Positions 1-12,000 of a stretch of 64,000 bases of DNA are shown here, one piece after another. Position numbers and translations under genes: made by a program. Numbering within the stretch: position 1 is the first letter of the stretch; each line of letters opens with the position of its first letter. The notes under the pieces are model-generated. The model ran no database searches. It worked only from the letters and a program-made list of their open reading frames with translations, and was not told where the DNA came from. The DNA comes from Patiria pectinifera (lineage: Eukaryota; Echinodermata; Asteroidea; Valvatida; Asterinidae), in NCBI GenBank assembly GCA_029964075.1, contig CM057146.1, positions 13,039,501 through 13,103,500 on the forward strand, written 5' to 3'.

Positions 1-94
1 CACACAGTGCTGTCTGAATGATCTTTTTTAAAAATTCAACAGCAACACTAAGACAGTGGCACATTATTTTAAGATGTTAAGGATGACAAGTTAC

Positions 95-150
95 CTTTGC
101 TCTTTCTAGCCTTTGCCGCTGCTCATGGAATCCTGGCGAAGATTTTAAAG
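95..150 (-). CDS. MRTF: MRTF exon: spacer after RPEL1 motif
   Basis: This is a 56-nt internal exon of a myocardin-related transcription factor (MRTF/MKL), a G-actin-regulated coactivator of SRF that shuttles between cytoplasm and nucleus. On the minus strand it has a polypyrimidine tract and AG acceptor just above 150 and a GTAACT donor starting at 94. Two leading bases complete a proline codon with the preceding exon; 18 codons follow and it ends in phase 0. It encodes LKSSPGFHEQRQRLERAK, which matches the conserved family segment after RPEL1 (pattern PLKSPAAFHEQRxSLERAR in vertebrates, recalled from family knowledge). This stretch lies between the first and second actin-binding motifs. The next exon, expected to begin RPEL2, is beyond the left edge. 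The identification is firm because two adjacent exons agree in order, strand and phase. Confidence 0.92.
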
Positions 151-2036
151 CTAAAAACAAAAAGAAAGGAGCAATCAAGTTGGAGTATTTTACTTTTCAG
201 AAGGTGTGGGCTAGGTTAAGGTCTGGTAGTGCCTAATTTTATTCAATATACGTTATCTTCCTTTGCAGTTCTCATCATCTATTGAACATGTGCACTTGCT
301 TGTAATTATGCAAGTGACAAATTAAATATTCAAATTTGCTCATGATTATTCAATAGTATAAACCTTACAATTCACAACTTTCATGGGTATGCTTGAGCGG
401 ATGTCTTTTCACTTTCAGAGTTGCCTTACTACGCTGAATTATGACTCAGTAACCATGTGCAGAAGTGATTGGGTTTAGATAAACGCTCCACAGTTAGATC
501 TATTTTTAACCGCGCGTGGACGATTGGTAAAACGCTTCACGGAGAAAACAAAGTCATGGTCTTTGTTACTATAGGTTGATGAGGTTGCAGGCAGGTAACA
601 TGTATCACTGTGCCACTTACATAGTCTGGCATTTTGCACTTGAACAGATATTCGGATGTCCATGCTGAGTCATGGTACCAGACTCACTGCTTACGCCGCC
701 GAGAGAGATATTTTGATGTCATGATGAATGACCGCGGGGATTGAGCCCAAGGTCCAGCACTAAGGCCACTTGTAATTAAATTAAGAGCGTGAACATTTAT
801 GTAATTTCCAATATAATCCGGCCTTCCGCAGGCGCTCAAAACTTGTCTAATCAAACTACCCATGGTGTTCTACTCTACAGCTCAGCATAACCCCAACTCC
901 GCGCACAATTCTGAAGAATGTGAGGGCATTCTGAAAGGGAGGAAGGAATATATTGAGATTTCTGGTATTTGAGGAAACTTCTGGAAAACTATTTGGGGGG
1001 AGGTTTATCGTTTGGTGGAGGATGAGACAAACAAAGATTCCAGGATGTTGTAAAAAAAAACATGAACATTGTTGCGGAGAAGAGTTATGCATTACAGGGG
1101 TCTATTTATAGCTGGTGACATCACCGGCGGTGGATTCCATTGGCTGCCTGTTTAGCGACAGAAGGGTCGTGGTTTGTTGAAGCATGCCGTAGCTATCTTG
1201 TCTGATGACGTCAAAGCAAGGCACAATCGATGCCTTACTACTATCTCTTGTTTCTTGTCTGACTGCAACATAAAAGCAAGGCACGAGAGAGAAGCGAGGG
1301 GGGAAAAAAACGGAGAAGAAAAAAACTAGATGACAGCCGTGAGGCAATATCAACAGTCAAGCATCAGATGTTGAAGCCCTGGATTCTGGTATGCGTGGTA
1401 TGCGCTACGTCAGACCGCGGGTCCGTGTTGTTGCAGACTTTACGAGCACGGAAGCAATAGCTACGCTAATATAATTTTCCTCCTGCACAGTCTATGGGTG
1501 CATAACGATGATGATAATAATATGCCCAGGCCCATATGTTGGCTGCTATATTTATCAGGCTTCACTGATGATAATACTCCGTAGATAAATATATGCACGG
1601 TTGTAATAATTTCCTGTGCTTGGCCTTGAGGCCGTGGGAGATAACGTCCGAAAAAAAAGTTCTAGAAACTTCACGTCATAGGATGCTGCTCTTCTAGATA
1701 CTATAATTTATCTGCATTGGTATGATAGGGTTTGGAAGACGAAAATTAATGGTGACTACTTTTAACCACTTTGAAAGAAAATTGCTATGGGTGTTAAACT
1801 TGCCATTGCAAGGTATATGTATCAGAAACTTCTTACTATTCAGAAACTTCTTGGCCAATTTGGAATTAAAAAAAAAATAAGATAATGGAGGACAAAAAGA
1901 ATGCCATCTTACCAGTAAGTATTACCGGTACTTGTGGCGTTGAATGCTTGAACACTGTCGCCAATATGGTTGGCAATGTTCAATTTTCTTTTTTTTTATT
2001 TCAAAAAATTGCATAATGAACTCATAAAATACTTAC
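151..2036 (-). other. MRTF intron between the RPEL1 exon and the spacer exon
   Basis: This is a 1.9-kb intron with good splice sites at both ends. It contains one perfect palindromic CRE-type site (TGACGTCA, 1206-1213) inside a short imperfect duplication ending in AAGCAAGGCAC (about 1196-1290), and a TACCGGTA palindrome at 1923-1930. No other exon or recognisable element was seen. Confidence 0.7.
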
Positions 2037-2102
2037 GAGGCATAATTCCTTGGCTGACAAGTTCTTCCCTGGGCCGTCTGAGCTTGAGTCGCAGGGCAAG
2101 TA
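2037..2102 (-). CDS. MRTF: MRTF exon: RPEL1 actin-binding motif
   Basis: This is a 66-nt internal exon. Its acceptor is excellent, a tract of about 35 nt rich in pyrimidines ending CCTACAG just above 2102, and its donor is strong (GTAAGT from 2036). In the frame that begins with two carried bases it encodes 21 residues ending RRPREELVSQGIMP, then one base that pairs with the next exon to give Pro. This is the first RPEL motif of MRTF/myocardin proteins, which binds G-actin and controls nuclear import. As in vertebrate RPEL1, the canonical Pro of the RPEL core is Arg here (RR-x-x-E-E-L). The other two frames are also open over this short length, but only this one matches the family and joins the 95-150 exon. 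It must be preceded by an exon ending in phase 1. Confidence 0.94.
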
Positions 2103-3430
2103 CTGTAGGACAAAAGAAGAAAAAACAGAACAGACAAATCAAGAATTTGTTATGGAACCTGTAAAATCAATTTACGATTGATGACAATTAGAACAATGAA
2201 GGGTAACTGTCCGGTAACGTCCTTCTTTGCCGTCTGAGTGCAATGACCATAACAGTTCTTCGTGACCACTTCTTGTTGGAACCGATTCTTTTAGGAACTG
2301 CCTCAAGTCAGCTGAAACACTGTTGGTTGCTTACAGTTCCTGCAAATCAAGGGGATTTTGTCAAGGGCTATGGCTCTGCATAAAGCAAGTCAATGTCAAA
2401 AATGAAAGTCATAGCCACAAAAATCCCTGAGATATAAAGTACACTCGTTCTCTTTTATCCTGTCTGTGCACAAACTACTGGGGTTGCTGCAAGTATCGTT
2501 TCCCCTTCAGGACTTGTGGTGAAGACTCAAAGAACCATATGCTCCGGGTCATTGGCTGTCAGGCTAAATGCACAGCTGATACTGAAAAATGAACGTATTC
2601 AGATGCACAAGCCTTGCTTGCCATCGAACTGCGATCACTAACATGTGGACTCGTTTTTCGAACGAAGGGCATCAACACATTGCTGTTTTTTACAATAATT
2701 ATTCAGCTCTGCACATCATTTCCGAGACGACAATGCTTACCAAAACAGTAGCTTTTAGTTTACACGAAGACGGTATCAAGTATGCGAAAGTCACCATGGG
2801 TCCAATGCACAGTAAAACACTCCAAGATCCAAACTTAAAAGACTCGGGAATAGAAATTGGCAGCTGTGCAGACAATGGCTCTGCCAAGACCACCAGATGA
2901 AGACTGACAAAGAAACTTGCCAAGACAATGGCTCCAAACCCAGCCCAGGGAAAACAAAACTCCAGACACACACACTGTCCTGAGATGGCACCAGGAATTT
3001 GACATTTGAGAAAGAAAGGTGAATTTCCAGCCCCACGCTGGGAGTATAACAACACTGACGGTGGAAAAACCGATATCTGTGTGAGAAATTGCGGCTGGAG
3101 GTTTGGTTGATATAATTTTTTTTATTCTGTGGCATATAAGGTAAAACCGTGGGATAGGAGCTCATTATAAGTTGCACAGTGGGAACTTTAAACCAATAAC
3201 GAGGGGAATAGGGAGATATTTATCAGGCTGGAATTTTTTTAGGGGGAATTCTGGGGAGTCTGAATTTGCTCTAAAACCTTTGTTTATTTTGCTTGTCTGG
3301 CTTTAAATACCCTGGATTTTATTTTTATGAAGGGTAACTTTTTTTTGCTCAAGTGGACCCTTTATACATTTAGCATCCGCCACTAAACAGGCATTTCAAG
3401 TTTGACTACATGTACATGTGTACATGTGAG

Positions 3431-3684
3431 TTAAGAACATTATGTAAAGCAGGATTGACTGGCTGTGACTGTTTATGTAACTTGATACAGCTATGCTTTA
3501 ACTGTGGATGATTGATAAGCCAGCTGTGCCTACCACTCGTCTGCTTTTGTCAGTTGACTGAATTTGACTAGTTGCAGTGCTTGCTTCAAATATGATCTGA
3601 CTGCTGACTAGCCTGTGTAAAAGGCATGGCAGGGGACAAGGATTGATTTTTTTGAATGTTTGTGACTGTTCAGATAGCAGGAGG
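3431..3684 (-). repeat. Dispersed repeat, copy A (inverted relative to copy B)
   Basis: About 250 bp is shared, in opposite orientation, with 25249-25499. On the minus strand it starts TTAACCCTCC and includes the conserved core CTTTTACACAGGCTAGTC and the end CAGTCACAGCCAGTCAATCC. I see no clear terminal inverted repeat and no coding sequence. It is probably a non-autonomous element of unknown class. Confidence 0.75.
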
Positions 3685-3790
3685 GTTAAAAAAAAACGTT
3701 TTGATTTCATGTTCAATTCATCTGAGATTCTACACGTGTATACTTATTATGTACAGATACCAACAAAGGCACTCATTGGCCGTGTCAGAA

Positions 3791-4231
3791 TTAAAGGGAA
3801 AATACAACATAGTTTGCAAACATCAAAAAATAAAACTACCAAATCATTTTGAAATACCTTGCTGGACTGTAAGTGAATGACAGTGTAAAGCATCCTGTAA
3901 AATCATGGCACCTGGTATACTGTCATTTTTAAGAAAAGTGGTATTTTTGTATCAATTTCCAACGCTGATCGGCCAATCAGCATTGGAAAAAACTGGGTTC
4001 CCTGACCTTACAATTCCCCAATGTATGTAAACTGCTCTGTTTCTTCTTATATGGAGCCAGGGAACCAGACTACAGGAAAATGATCGTTTTTCTTGGTTTT
4101 TATAGCATTTTCGAACCCAAAACCTCAAAAAAGTCAGTGTAACTACGTATATTTGCTATATATTTCCAACCCCCCAATTCCATCTATTTCTGAAAATTAC
4201 AGCAAAAGCAAATGATGTATATTCCCTTTAA
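3791..4231. mobile_element. TTAA-flanked MITE (Kolobok/T2-like), copy 1
   Basis: This is a 441-bp element bounded by TTAA on both sides. The left end is AGGGAAAATACAACAT and the right end is its imperfect inverse ATGATGTATATTCCCT. TTAAAGGGA fits the TTAAAGGRR ends of T2/Kolobok MITEs (family knowledge); piggyBac also targets TTAA. Inside are a near-palindrome around CCAACGCTGATCGG and an inverted pair GGTTCCCTGAC/GTCAGGGAACC in copy 2 form. It has no coding capacity. It lacks about 85 bp present in the 27.1-kb copy. Confidence 0.88.
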
Positions 4232-4650
4232 CTGGATACGGCTTGTACGTGTAAGTGCACATGCGCCAATGGAAGCCACTGAGTACACTTTTCACTACTG
4301 TATGTTCATTAGTGCAAGCCATAAGCCAAGAAATATGGCCTGAACTGTCCAGGCACCTAGAGGTCAAAACATTGGAGGGGGTCATTATTAGTTAACCTTT
4401 GACAAGAACTGTGCAACTTCCAAACAATCCAAAAGTGTATACCAGAGATCAGCCACGTTTGGAGGGAAAGGACTGAAAAGCTTGTTGTCTTTAAACAGGT
4501 GTGGTGTTAACTAACGACTTGTAACCATGACAACTGTTATGACAACAAACTGCTAACCATGACAACAATGAAACTGTGTTATTATGGTCAGGGGGCAATC
4601 TCATGAATCTCTCAAGTACAGAAAAGGTGGGTGTAAAGGAAATTGGTTAG

Positions 4651-4744
4651 AGCAGGATAGCTCAGATGGTACGGTACAGCGCAGGTACGGAGTTCTGCAG
4701 GTAACAGGTTCAAATTCCGCTCCAGTCAATTTCTTTGTTAAACC
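4651..4744 (+). mobile_element. tRNA-derived SINE fragment
   Basis: It has an RNA polymerase III A-box-like TAGCTCAGATGGTA and a B-box GGTTCAAATTCC about 50 nt later, then the tail CTCCAGTCAATTTCTTTG. The same B-box plus tail recurs at 39652-39695, which marks a repeat family. Acceptor and T stems do not pair, so it is not a functional tRNA gene. Confidence 0.7.
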
Positions 4745-5689
4745 TTACAATTTCTTAGCTAAGTAAGGAATAGGAGGCAAAAAGAAATTTGTTTTCTCAC
4801 GATAAGCTCATATACAGTGCTGAGGACATCATAAATAAGTAAACTATAAATCTAAAGCAACTTCAAAAGCTATCAATCTTGTATTCTTCACGAAAGTGGT
4901 CTCATTATTGTGCTATTAGTTACCCTCCCTGATAATATTTCCGGCATTTGCTGGCGATGATTTCCCCACCATCACTCCATTGACTGGCACACACTGACCT
5001 CCCGTGACAGATCAAATTAATCTGTGATGAATTCATCAGACTTCTATACGGGGTTCGTTACAGATGCGGAATCTGAAAATTAGTTTCGGTTATTTATCGT
5101 GGTAGGCTGTAAAGTTCACGACACGTCGGAATGTATCAACTTAAATGATTAAAGATCGCGTAGACGGAAAAATCTCAATTCCCAAACACGAAACTAAAAA
5201 AATTCCTACGCTGGGATTGAAAAAAAAAAAAATTATAGAGAATGATATAGACAGTTACTCCCATTGGTGGTCTTGGTATCTCTAAGAACATACTTTCCCC
5301 TGGGTGTTGCCAAAGACCCTGGGGGATACTGTGATACAGCAGGTAATCCATAACGCCCTCACCTGCTTCCAGCGTTTCTTACCTACGACAGAAATTTTTC
5401 AGACAACCAAATGCATTCCAACTGTTGCTGTTGCAAAAGAAAGAATGTACATTGTAAAGGAGTCCTTACCACAAATGCGTTGGAATCAATGCCCCAAGTT
5501 TGACTACTGGTAAGTCCCTGTAGTAAAGAGAGGGTTTCTTTGTGGGCACGCTGAGAAAGATCTTTTGTTGGTTGGTTTGTCTCCGCTTCAGAATTTCTCT
5601 CTCGTTCTTTCTACCTTCTGTTGTGAGTTTTGACATTTTGTGACGTGGTCCTCCAGCTCCGCAAATTGGGTCTAATTCTAGCGAATGAG

Positions 5690-5840
5690 AAGCCCGGATC
5701 GTGTTGCGGGGGTGCGTAATGGGGCGTAGGATCGGGTGACGGGCACGAGCCGGGGCCACCCGATGGGAGGGGCTAGGGGGCCCCTAGCACCCCTGGAGGG
5801 GGTACAGTGTGTCGCAATGCATCTCAGGCTCCAGCCGTGG
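5690..5840. other. GC- and CpG-rich patch in AT-rich intron
   Basis: This is an isolated GC-rich block with many CpGs, including the perfect hairpin GCTAGGGGGCCCCTAGC near 5769-5785. It could be a small CpG island, a cryptic promoter or a young insertion. Open frames here are not recognisable proteins. Confidence 0.4.
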
Positions 5841-7073
5841 TCAGATAACAGCCAGTGCGGTTTACTTGGCATAACTCTTGACTAATCCTTTTAAACATTA
5901 TAAGCGGCACAATTAAATCATCTTTTGGATTTCAAGTTGTGATATTTCAAAAAGAGACTTTAGATAATGGGTTCGCTTAAACTGGAACTTTCAATTGAGA
6001 ATGTAAATGTGACAAGTTTCTAATTGAAATAGTAGATGTATCTAGATGTTTCCCAGTAATATTAACCAACAATTTAGTTAACTTTGAGTATGAACATGGG
6101 GCACTCTAGTATAATCTGCATGGTAACTTTAATGGAATAACCTGATTCCAAATGCCACTATCTCCAACTATTCAGAAGAATGCACCAAGTAAACAACCAA
6201 ATAAAACTGTCCAATTCACAAAACAGGTGAAGTAATATACCATTACAGTTCTCTCTCAGTAGAAGGATTTACAAAATAAACTATCCAGTAAAGAGTCAAT
6301 TGAAAACCAGTGTTATTCAACTTCCATCTGTGCAGAAGTTGAAAGTCACTGTTTTATTTCTGATGGAAAAAAATGGCCATAAATTCCTGGTTGTCTATCC
6401 CGGAATTTGGAGTAAATCCTGGAAACTAATGAACACCCGGAGGTCGTAAAGAACCAAAATGTGTTTTTTTTCTTGACCAAGGTTTATTCAACACCCACTC
6501 TGGGGAATTTGTATTATCTCATGGACTTGGAGCAAATTTGGGCTGGGATAATCGAATGAATTTGCCCATTATTTTGAGCATTTGTTCTTAATGGAATTGT
6601 GTCAATGGCTGTTAGAGAGGACATGGCACTCATGGATGATGACTTGGGGAAAAAAGGCTTCCAAAACTTTAAAATATCTGGAAGAAAACAATATATTTGA
6701 AAAGTTTGAGGAAATTGGCTTCAGAATTTATTGCTGACAGCACCGAAAATGTTTTTGGATTGGGTCAAAGCCTTTACTTGGCAGGGGAATTGGGTATCTA
6801 TTTTCTGGCATATGGTTGTGAAACGGCCCAAAGCTAACTGCCCCTTAAGGCCAAAAATATCCAAATTTATTAGATTTTTGTTATCACAAATAAGATTAGG
6901 TTGACCCTTTTGCTAGGCACCAGGTCTGAAATTGAAACGAAGAGCCTGATTGGATGGAAAGTGACAGGTACAAGTCTTGAGAATTGCCGACCCCTCAAAA
7001 AGAGACCGGGAAAAAAAATTGGAGTGTGCCGGCCACAAGACCACAGCATGCCCGCATCTTGCTGGTTCAGCAT

Positions 7074-7179
7074 ATGCAAATGAGTGTGGTCAGGCTGTCC
7101 AATCAGAGGGGCCGACCGGGACTCAGCAGTGACATGCAAATGAGCAAGCCACCCATCAACAGGTCTTGCATTGGCCAAT
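7074..7179. promoter_or_regulatory. Paired octamer and CCAAT motifs
   Basis: Two copies of the POU octamer context ATGCAAATGAG (7074-7084 and 7134-7144, 60 bp apart) alternate with two CCAATCAG boxes (7099-7106 and 7175-7182). A TATAAAG lies about 100 bp downstream at about 7280. Octamer plus CCAAT plus TATA is the layout of some histone H2B-type and tissue-specific promoters, but no such gene follows. The same 11-mer occurs at 24388-24398 and 27838-27848, each with CCAATCAG nearby. Confidence 0.3.
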
Positions 7180-7471
7180 CAGGATTGAGCGATACAATGG
7201 GTGTGATTTGTGTATACATCATCTTGAGGAATGCGAGCGCTGAACGGAGTTGGATAAATGGATGGACGGAACAGTTGTTGTATAAAGGCACCCAAGCAAT
7301 TACCCGCCATCCCATAATAGTTAGCCCAGGCGATAACAAGCGGCACAATGCCTCTCCCCTGGTTATTGCAGCTGTCTGCCCTAGCCCAGGCCACGAGACC
7401 CAATGAAATTGGACACCAGTTATGATGATGCCATGGTGGTGATGTTGATGAGTGCCTAGTGGAAGGGCACC

Positions 7472-7757
7472 GGCTATAACAGAAGGGCACCGGCTATGTC
7501 ATCATTTCAATAATAACCTCCCATGATGCCTTGGTCACCGGTCACCGGTCACCGGCTAAAACAGAAGGGCACCGACTATGTCATAACTTCAAAGATAACC
7601 TTACATGATGCTTTGGTCACCGGTAAAAATAGAGGGGTACCAGTTATGTCATAATTTCAATAATAATCCCACATGATGCTTTGGTCACCGGCTAAAACAG
7701 AAGGGCACCAGCTATGTCATAATTTCAATAATAACCCCACATGATGCTTTGGGCAAC
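7472..7757. repeat. 68-bp minisatellite, four units
   Basis: There are four imperfect units, each running from GGCTAAAACAGAAGGGCACC to CATGATGCTTTGGTCACC. The CATGATG word recurs at 7522, 7604, 7672 and 7740. The first interval is 82 bp because GGTCACC is itself triplicated there; the other two are exactly 68 bp. There is no coding potential. Confidence 0.9.
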
Positions 7758-8983
7758 TTTTCTTTTTCCCTCTTTTTTTTCCTTTTCATGTTGACCTTGA
7801 TGGTTGTCTGCTCAGCCCTTTGCCATCTTGAACCTGATTGGTCCGTTGGTTATGAAGACCGGGAGCACAGGAATGGAATGAGGCACGTGCCGGGCAGAGG
7901 GTTCGCTGGAAGGTTGGGGGTCGTAATGACCCAAGGTATGGGGTCCTGGTCAGAGACAATGGCTAGTGACAAGCCAGGGTCACTTGCATTACAGCCACCG
8001 GGCTGTCCACTTGTGCCCTCCCATCAAAAATCAATATTTTAGTCGGGGATTTACGTGAAAGGCATTTTTGTGTTTTCCAGAAAGCCACAAATGACCTTTA
8101 ATTTGGTAACAAAAATTCACAACAAATAAAATGACAAGCAAACAACAAGGTCAGGAGACAAGAAATGCAGGCTCAAGAATCAATCAAAGATGACGTGATG
8201 AACAGAGAAGGGCTGGATTTTTTTTTTCTTAATAAAGAAAAAAAAAAATTATCTTTGTCCCAAGGCTGTCAGATGAGGTTGGAACATAAATGTCCCTCTA
8301 ACACTTGTTGTCCATATCTTTCCAGACCCCCAAAACGCAGCATTATTTGGTGCAGGTCTAATCTCAGTTTTGGATCGGCTAAGATTATAATGGACGCTCA
8401 AGTACATGCAGCACTCGAGATATGACGGTTCATGTACAGAAAAACCACATAGTGAGCCTGTTAGGAGTTTGAGATCAAAACGTGCCATTTATGGCCATTT
8501 AGAGGTTCATGTGGATTACGTCCGGATCTGCACTTTGTCAAATTTCCTGATAATCGCCACTCCCCCTAAAAAGTTGTTGCATCTGATGATAAACACTAAC
8601 TGCATCACATATTTGGCACATGTTTTCTGATTCAGATTTTAATGCGCTGGTGTGTAGTAGTAGTATAAATAATCCATTCACAACTGAACTCGTTGCCAAA
8701 AGTTTGGAAATCAAACATCTGAATATTTTTCATCATGGATAAAAAAGACATTTACTCACCCGCTTGACAAAAAAATGGTATTGTAAACAATTTTTGAGGA
8801 AGATCGACTCTTCAGGGATAACAAGAGTGCACAACATTCGACTGAATCGATTTAGGACGGCTATTCACTGGATGTCTTTTCATGCATCTGGCCGTGCACA
8901 ACAGGCTGGATTTACCGTAGCCCCATTCATTGGTGTTACGTAGTTATCCTATAGGATAGCACTGCCCAGCTCACAAGTGATAG

Positions 8984-9002
8984 TCAGTCAGTCAGTCAGT
9001 CA
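8984..9002. repeat. (CAGT)n microsatellite
   Basis: A short run of about four to five CAGT units. Confidence 0.8.
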
Positions 9003-12000
9003 ACTGGTACTAGCAAAAAAGCAGGCTCTCCTATAAATATGTATACACTTCAGACTACTCCGTCGATAAAATAGTTTGGATAGGTTTTTTAATTGACGTT
9101 CTAAAACAAAATACACACTATCAATCTAGTAGATAATGATCGACTTTGAGGCAACTTTAATACAGCGATTTCTCCGTCTGGCAGATTTCCCCCCCTCCCC
9201 CTTTCCACTATATATACAAATAATGAAAACAAACAGGATCATAATGCTAATAAACCAATCTTCACAAAAAAAACTTTGCCAGGAGCAGGGACCAACTAAA
9301 AACAGCCCCACAGCCCCACTCGGCCAGCAGACCCTGTTTATTTGTACAAGAATAAACAATATTCTCTCGCAAATCTGGCATACAAGCGTGCATGCTAATG
9401 TGAAGACTTGGGAGTTCTGCAAGGCAACGGTGAACTTGTGCGCGTGAAGTTTTGAATGGATTAAAATTCAGCGCATGGGTACATTGTATGAGATTGTTAA
9501 AAGTATACATGTAGGTTATTAAAAGTATAGTTTGTTACCGGTAGTCTTCATGGAAATGTGCAGCATCTATGATCCAGGTTGTTAATGATCGAGGTTGTTA
9601 AAAGTAGAATAGACTTCCATTACTCTGACAAATCCACCACTAGATTTCAGTGAAGTTTACATAACTTTTCAAACTTTAGAAAAAAAGCCCTGAACATGAT
9701 ACATTACAAATTTAAAAGTCCATATTTGAAATACATCCAATCTTCTAAAAATATTATTTTTTACAGCTACCGGTAAAGTCCCCCTCCTCCTTAAAAAACA
9801 TCCAACAAATTTACATCAACCTAGCTCAGAGAACTGTGTGGAGTTCATAAGAGGACAACTTTCAAAAGCCAAGATGCTACTTCTTAAGTCACCATGAAGA
9901 CACACACGTGCCGAAAAACCAATAAGAAAGTGACGCCCGCACGAAGGACGTAAGACATGAGCTGAAACAGCATGAGCTGAAGCGGTATTTAATTACAGTC
10001 ATGTACGACACGTTCAGGAGCTAAACCAACCTTACAGGGGGCTTGCCCTGGCATGATATCACACAAGGCTTCAAATTGATTAAAACAAAAAAAAATCTTG
10101 GAAGTGTCTTGTGGGAGTGTTGGTGTTGTCTCTTTAATCAGACGTGGCACTGATTTGCCGAGCAGTGACCCCGGGTTTGGCGTTGGGCCTAATGAAACAG
10201 CACGGCTTGCATTAAACCACTTGCTGGGTTGTTACACGTCCGCGTTGATGAGATGTCATGGATGAAAAAGACACAAGCAAGACCACTTCCAAAGCACGGA
10301 AACCAAATTCTTTTGGGGTCTATGAAATTATGGCTTCATCGCCAGCTGATGTGGCTTTATCATTATGGCTTCAGCATCATTTAAATGCAAACAAAATGAA
10401 AGTATGAAACCATAGTCTTTGATGTTAAAAGGAAAAATCCTCTCATACAGGGGCACATCAAAGAACGAAACAAAAACTTGGTGTAGACAAACACCCATTT
10501 GAATAGTTTTTTAAAGTGACTTATGGGTTTGAAGAAAGAGTTAGACCTGCAGCTTCTGAAACACCATAAGCCTACTGCATGCAGCTCTACCAGCTAACCA
10601 CACCAATGTTGGTGGTCTCCCAATTTTGCAATGTTTTGTAGATTGTCTTTGTGCCACTAACACCTTGTTCATTTTTTGGTGAAACATTGCTTGCCAAGTG
10701 CAGCTTTATTTCATTATTCTATGACCAGTACATCCCTTTAATTTTAGCAGTTTGTTTGTGTTATGACTTGTTTATCCCGTTTTTCCTCCTAGCTTACCAC
10801 AGAAATGTTGTAGGCGGATCTTGGCATCGGATGTGTTGACATTATGAAATGCCTATATATCATGATCCTACATCATTTTCATGTGTGTAGTCATCACAGC
10901 ATCAATAGACATACAATGTGCATATCTAATGAGATCAGGATATGTACATGGATTCCAGAGTGCAATAAGACTTTTCGTAAAGTAAACTTGGGAATGTTTC
11001 TACTAATGTACATTCCACAGTGGCACAGACTATAAAAAAGGCCCACTTTATGAAGTGAGTAACTCATAAAGAGAAATTGATCTCAAATTTGATCTTAAAT
11101 GATGGTCAGAGTTTACAAACTGAATTGCCAAGAAAATATCTGGTTCTTCTCAGCAGCAAAGTTGAAAGTTATCCCAAAAGCAACAATTTCGCTACCACAA
11201 GTAATGGGTATTGTACTGATTAAAATTTGGGTAATGAAAATGTTGCGAAGGGAGGATGTAGACAAAGCAATGAAAAGTACTGATGAAAAAAAAATGAAAA
11301 ATTACTTATGAAATTAATGACGTAAAGTAACTCAGCCGGTCTGCACAGCCCACTGAATTTAAAACCACAAGTGCACTGAACTGCTATTGATACATTTGGG
11401 AGGTCATAACAAAAAGAAAGTAGAGGTGATGAACATTCTCACTTTGTCAGGGAGGCACGTTCCTCTGAAGACAATCCCCCCAGAGCACTTAACAATAAGG
11501 CGGCCCCCCTGGTGTGGCCTGCTGCAATATACTAATGAGATGATGAGGGGAATTGGTTGGTACCCGGTAGGGCATGGTTGCCGTACAACAAGCTCTGGAT
11601 ACCAAGGAAGACACAATGATTGGTTTTTGGGTATGTTTTGGAGGGCACGTGGCGAAACCAATTACAGGGAGATCCGTCTACTAAGGAACACACCGAGGGG
11701 TGAAAAAAAACTGGTGTCCTGATTGAGCGTGTGGCACTCGGAGGTTACTGGTTACCGGTTGAAGGTTCGTTGTTTGTAACAAGTCATCAGCAGGCGTGCC
11801 AGACACACCAATTAGTGCAGGGGCTAGCAGGCTGACCTGGTCAGGACAGACAGGAGAGTTTACAACACCTTACCTAAAAGAAAAAAAAAAGCTTCCACGT
11901 GTCGATAATAAATCATAAAAACTTGAGCAGTGCAAAATGAAAACTTTTGAGGAAGCGCTCAAGGGACCCGTACTTCTGTCATCCATTCCCAGAAGGCCGT

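Noticed and set aside
612-655. Minus-strand exon-like stretch MDIRISVQVQNARL with a GTAAGT donor
   Set aside because: The RPEL1 exon joins the 95-150 exon directly in the conserved family order, leaving no place for it.
4651-4744. tRNA gene
   Set aside because: A and B boxes are present but acceptor and T stems do not pair; the tail is shared with another SINE copy.
5404-5509. Plus-strand exon-like stretch with TTTTTCAG acceptor and GTAAGT donor
   Set aside because: The peptide is unrecognised and no partner exon was found on the plus strand.
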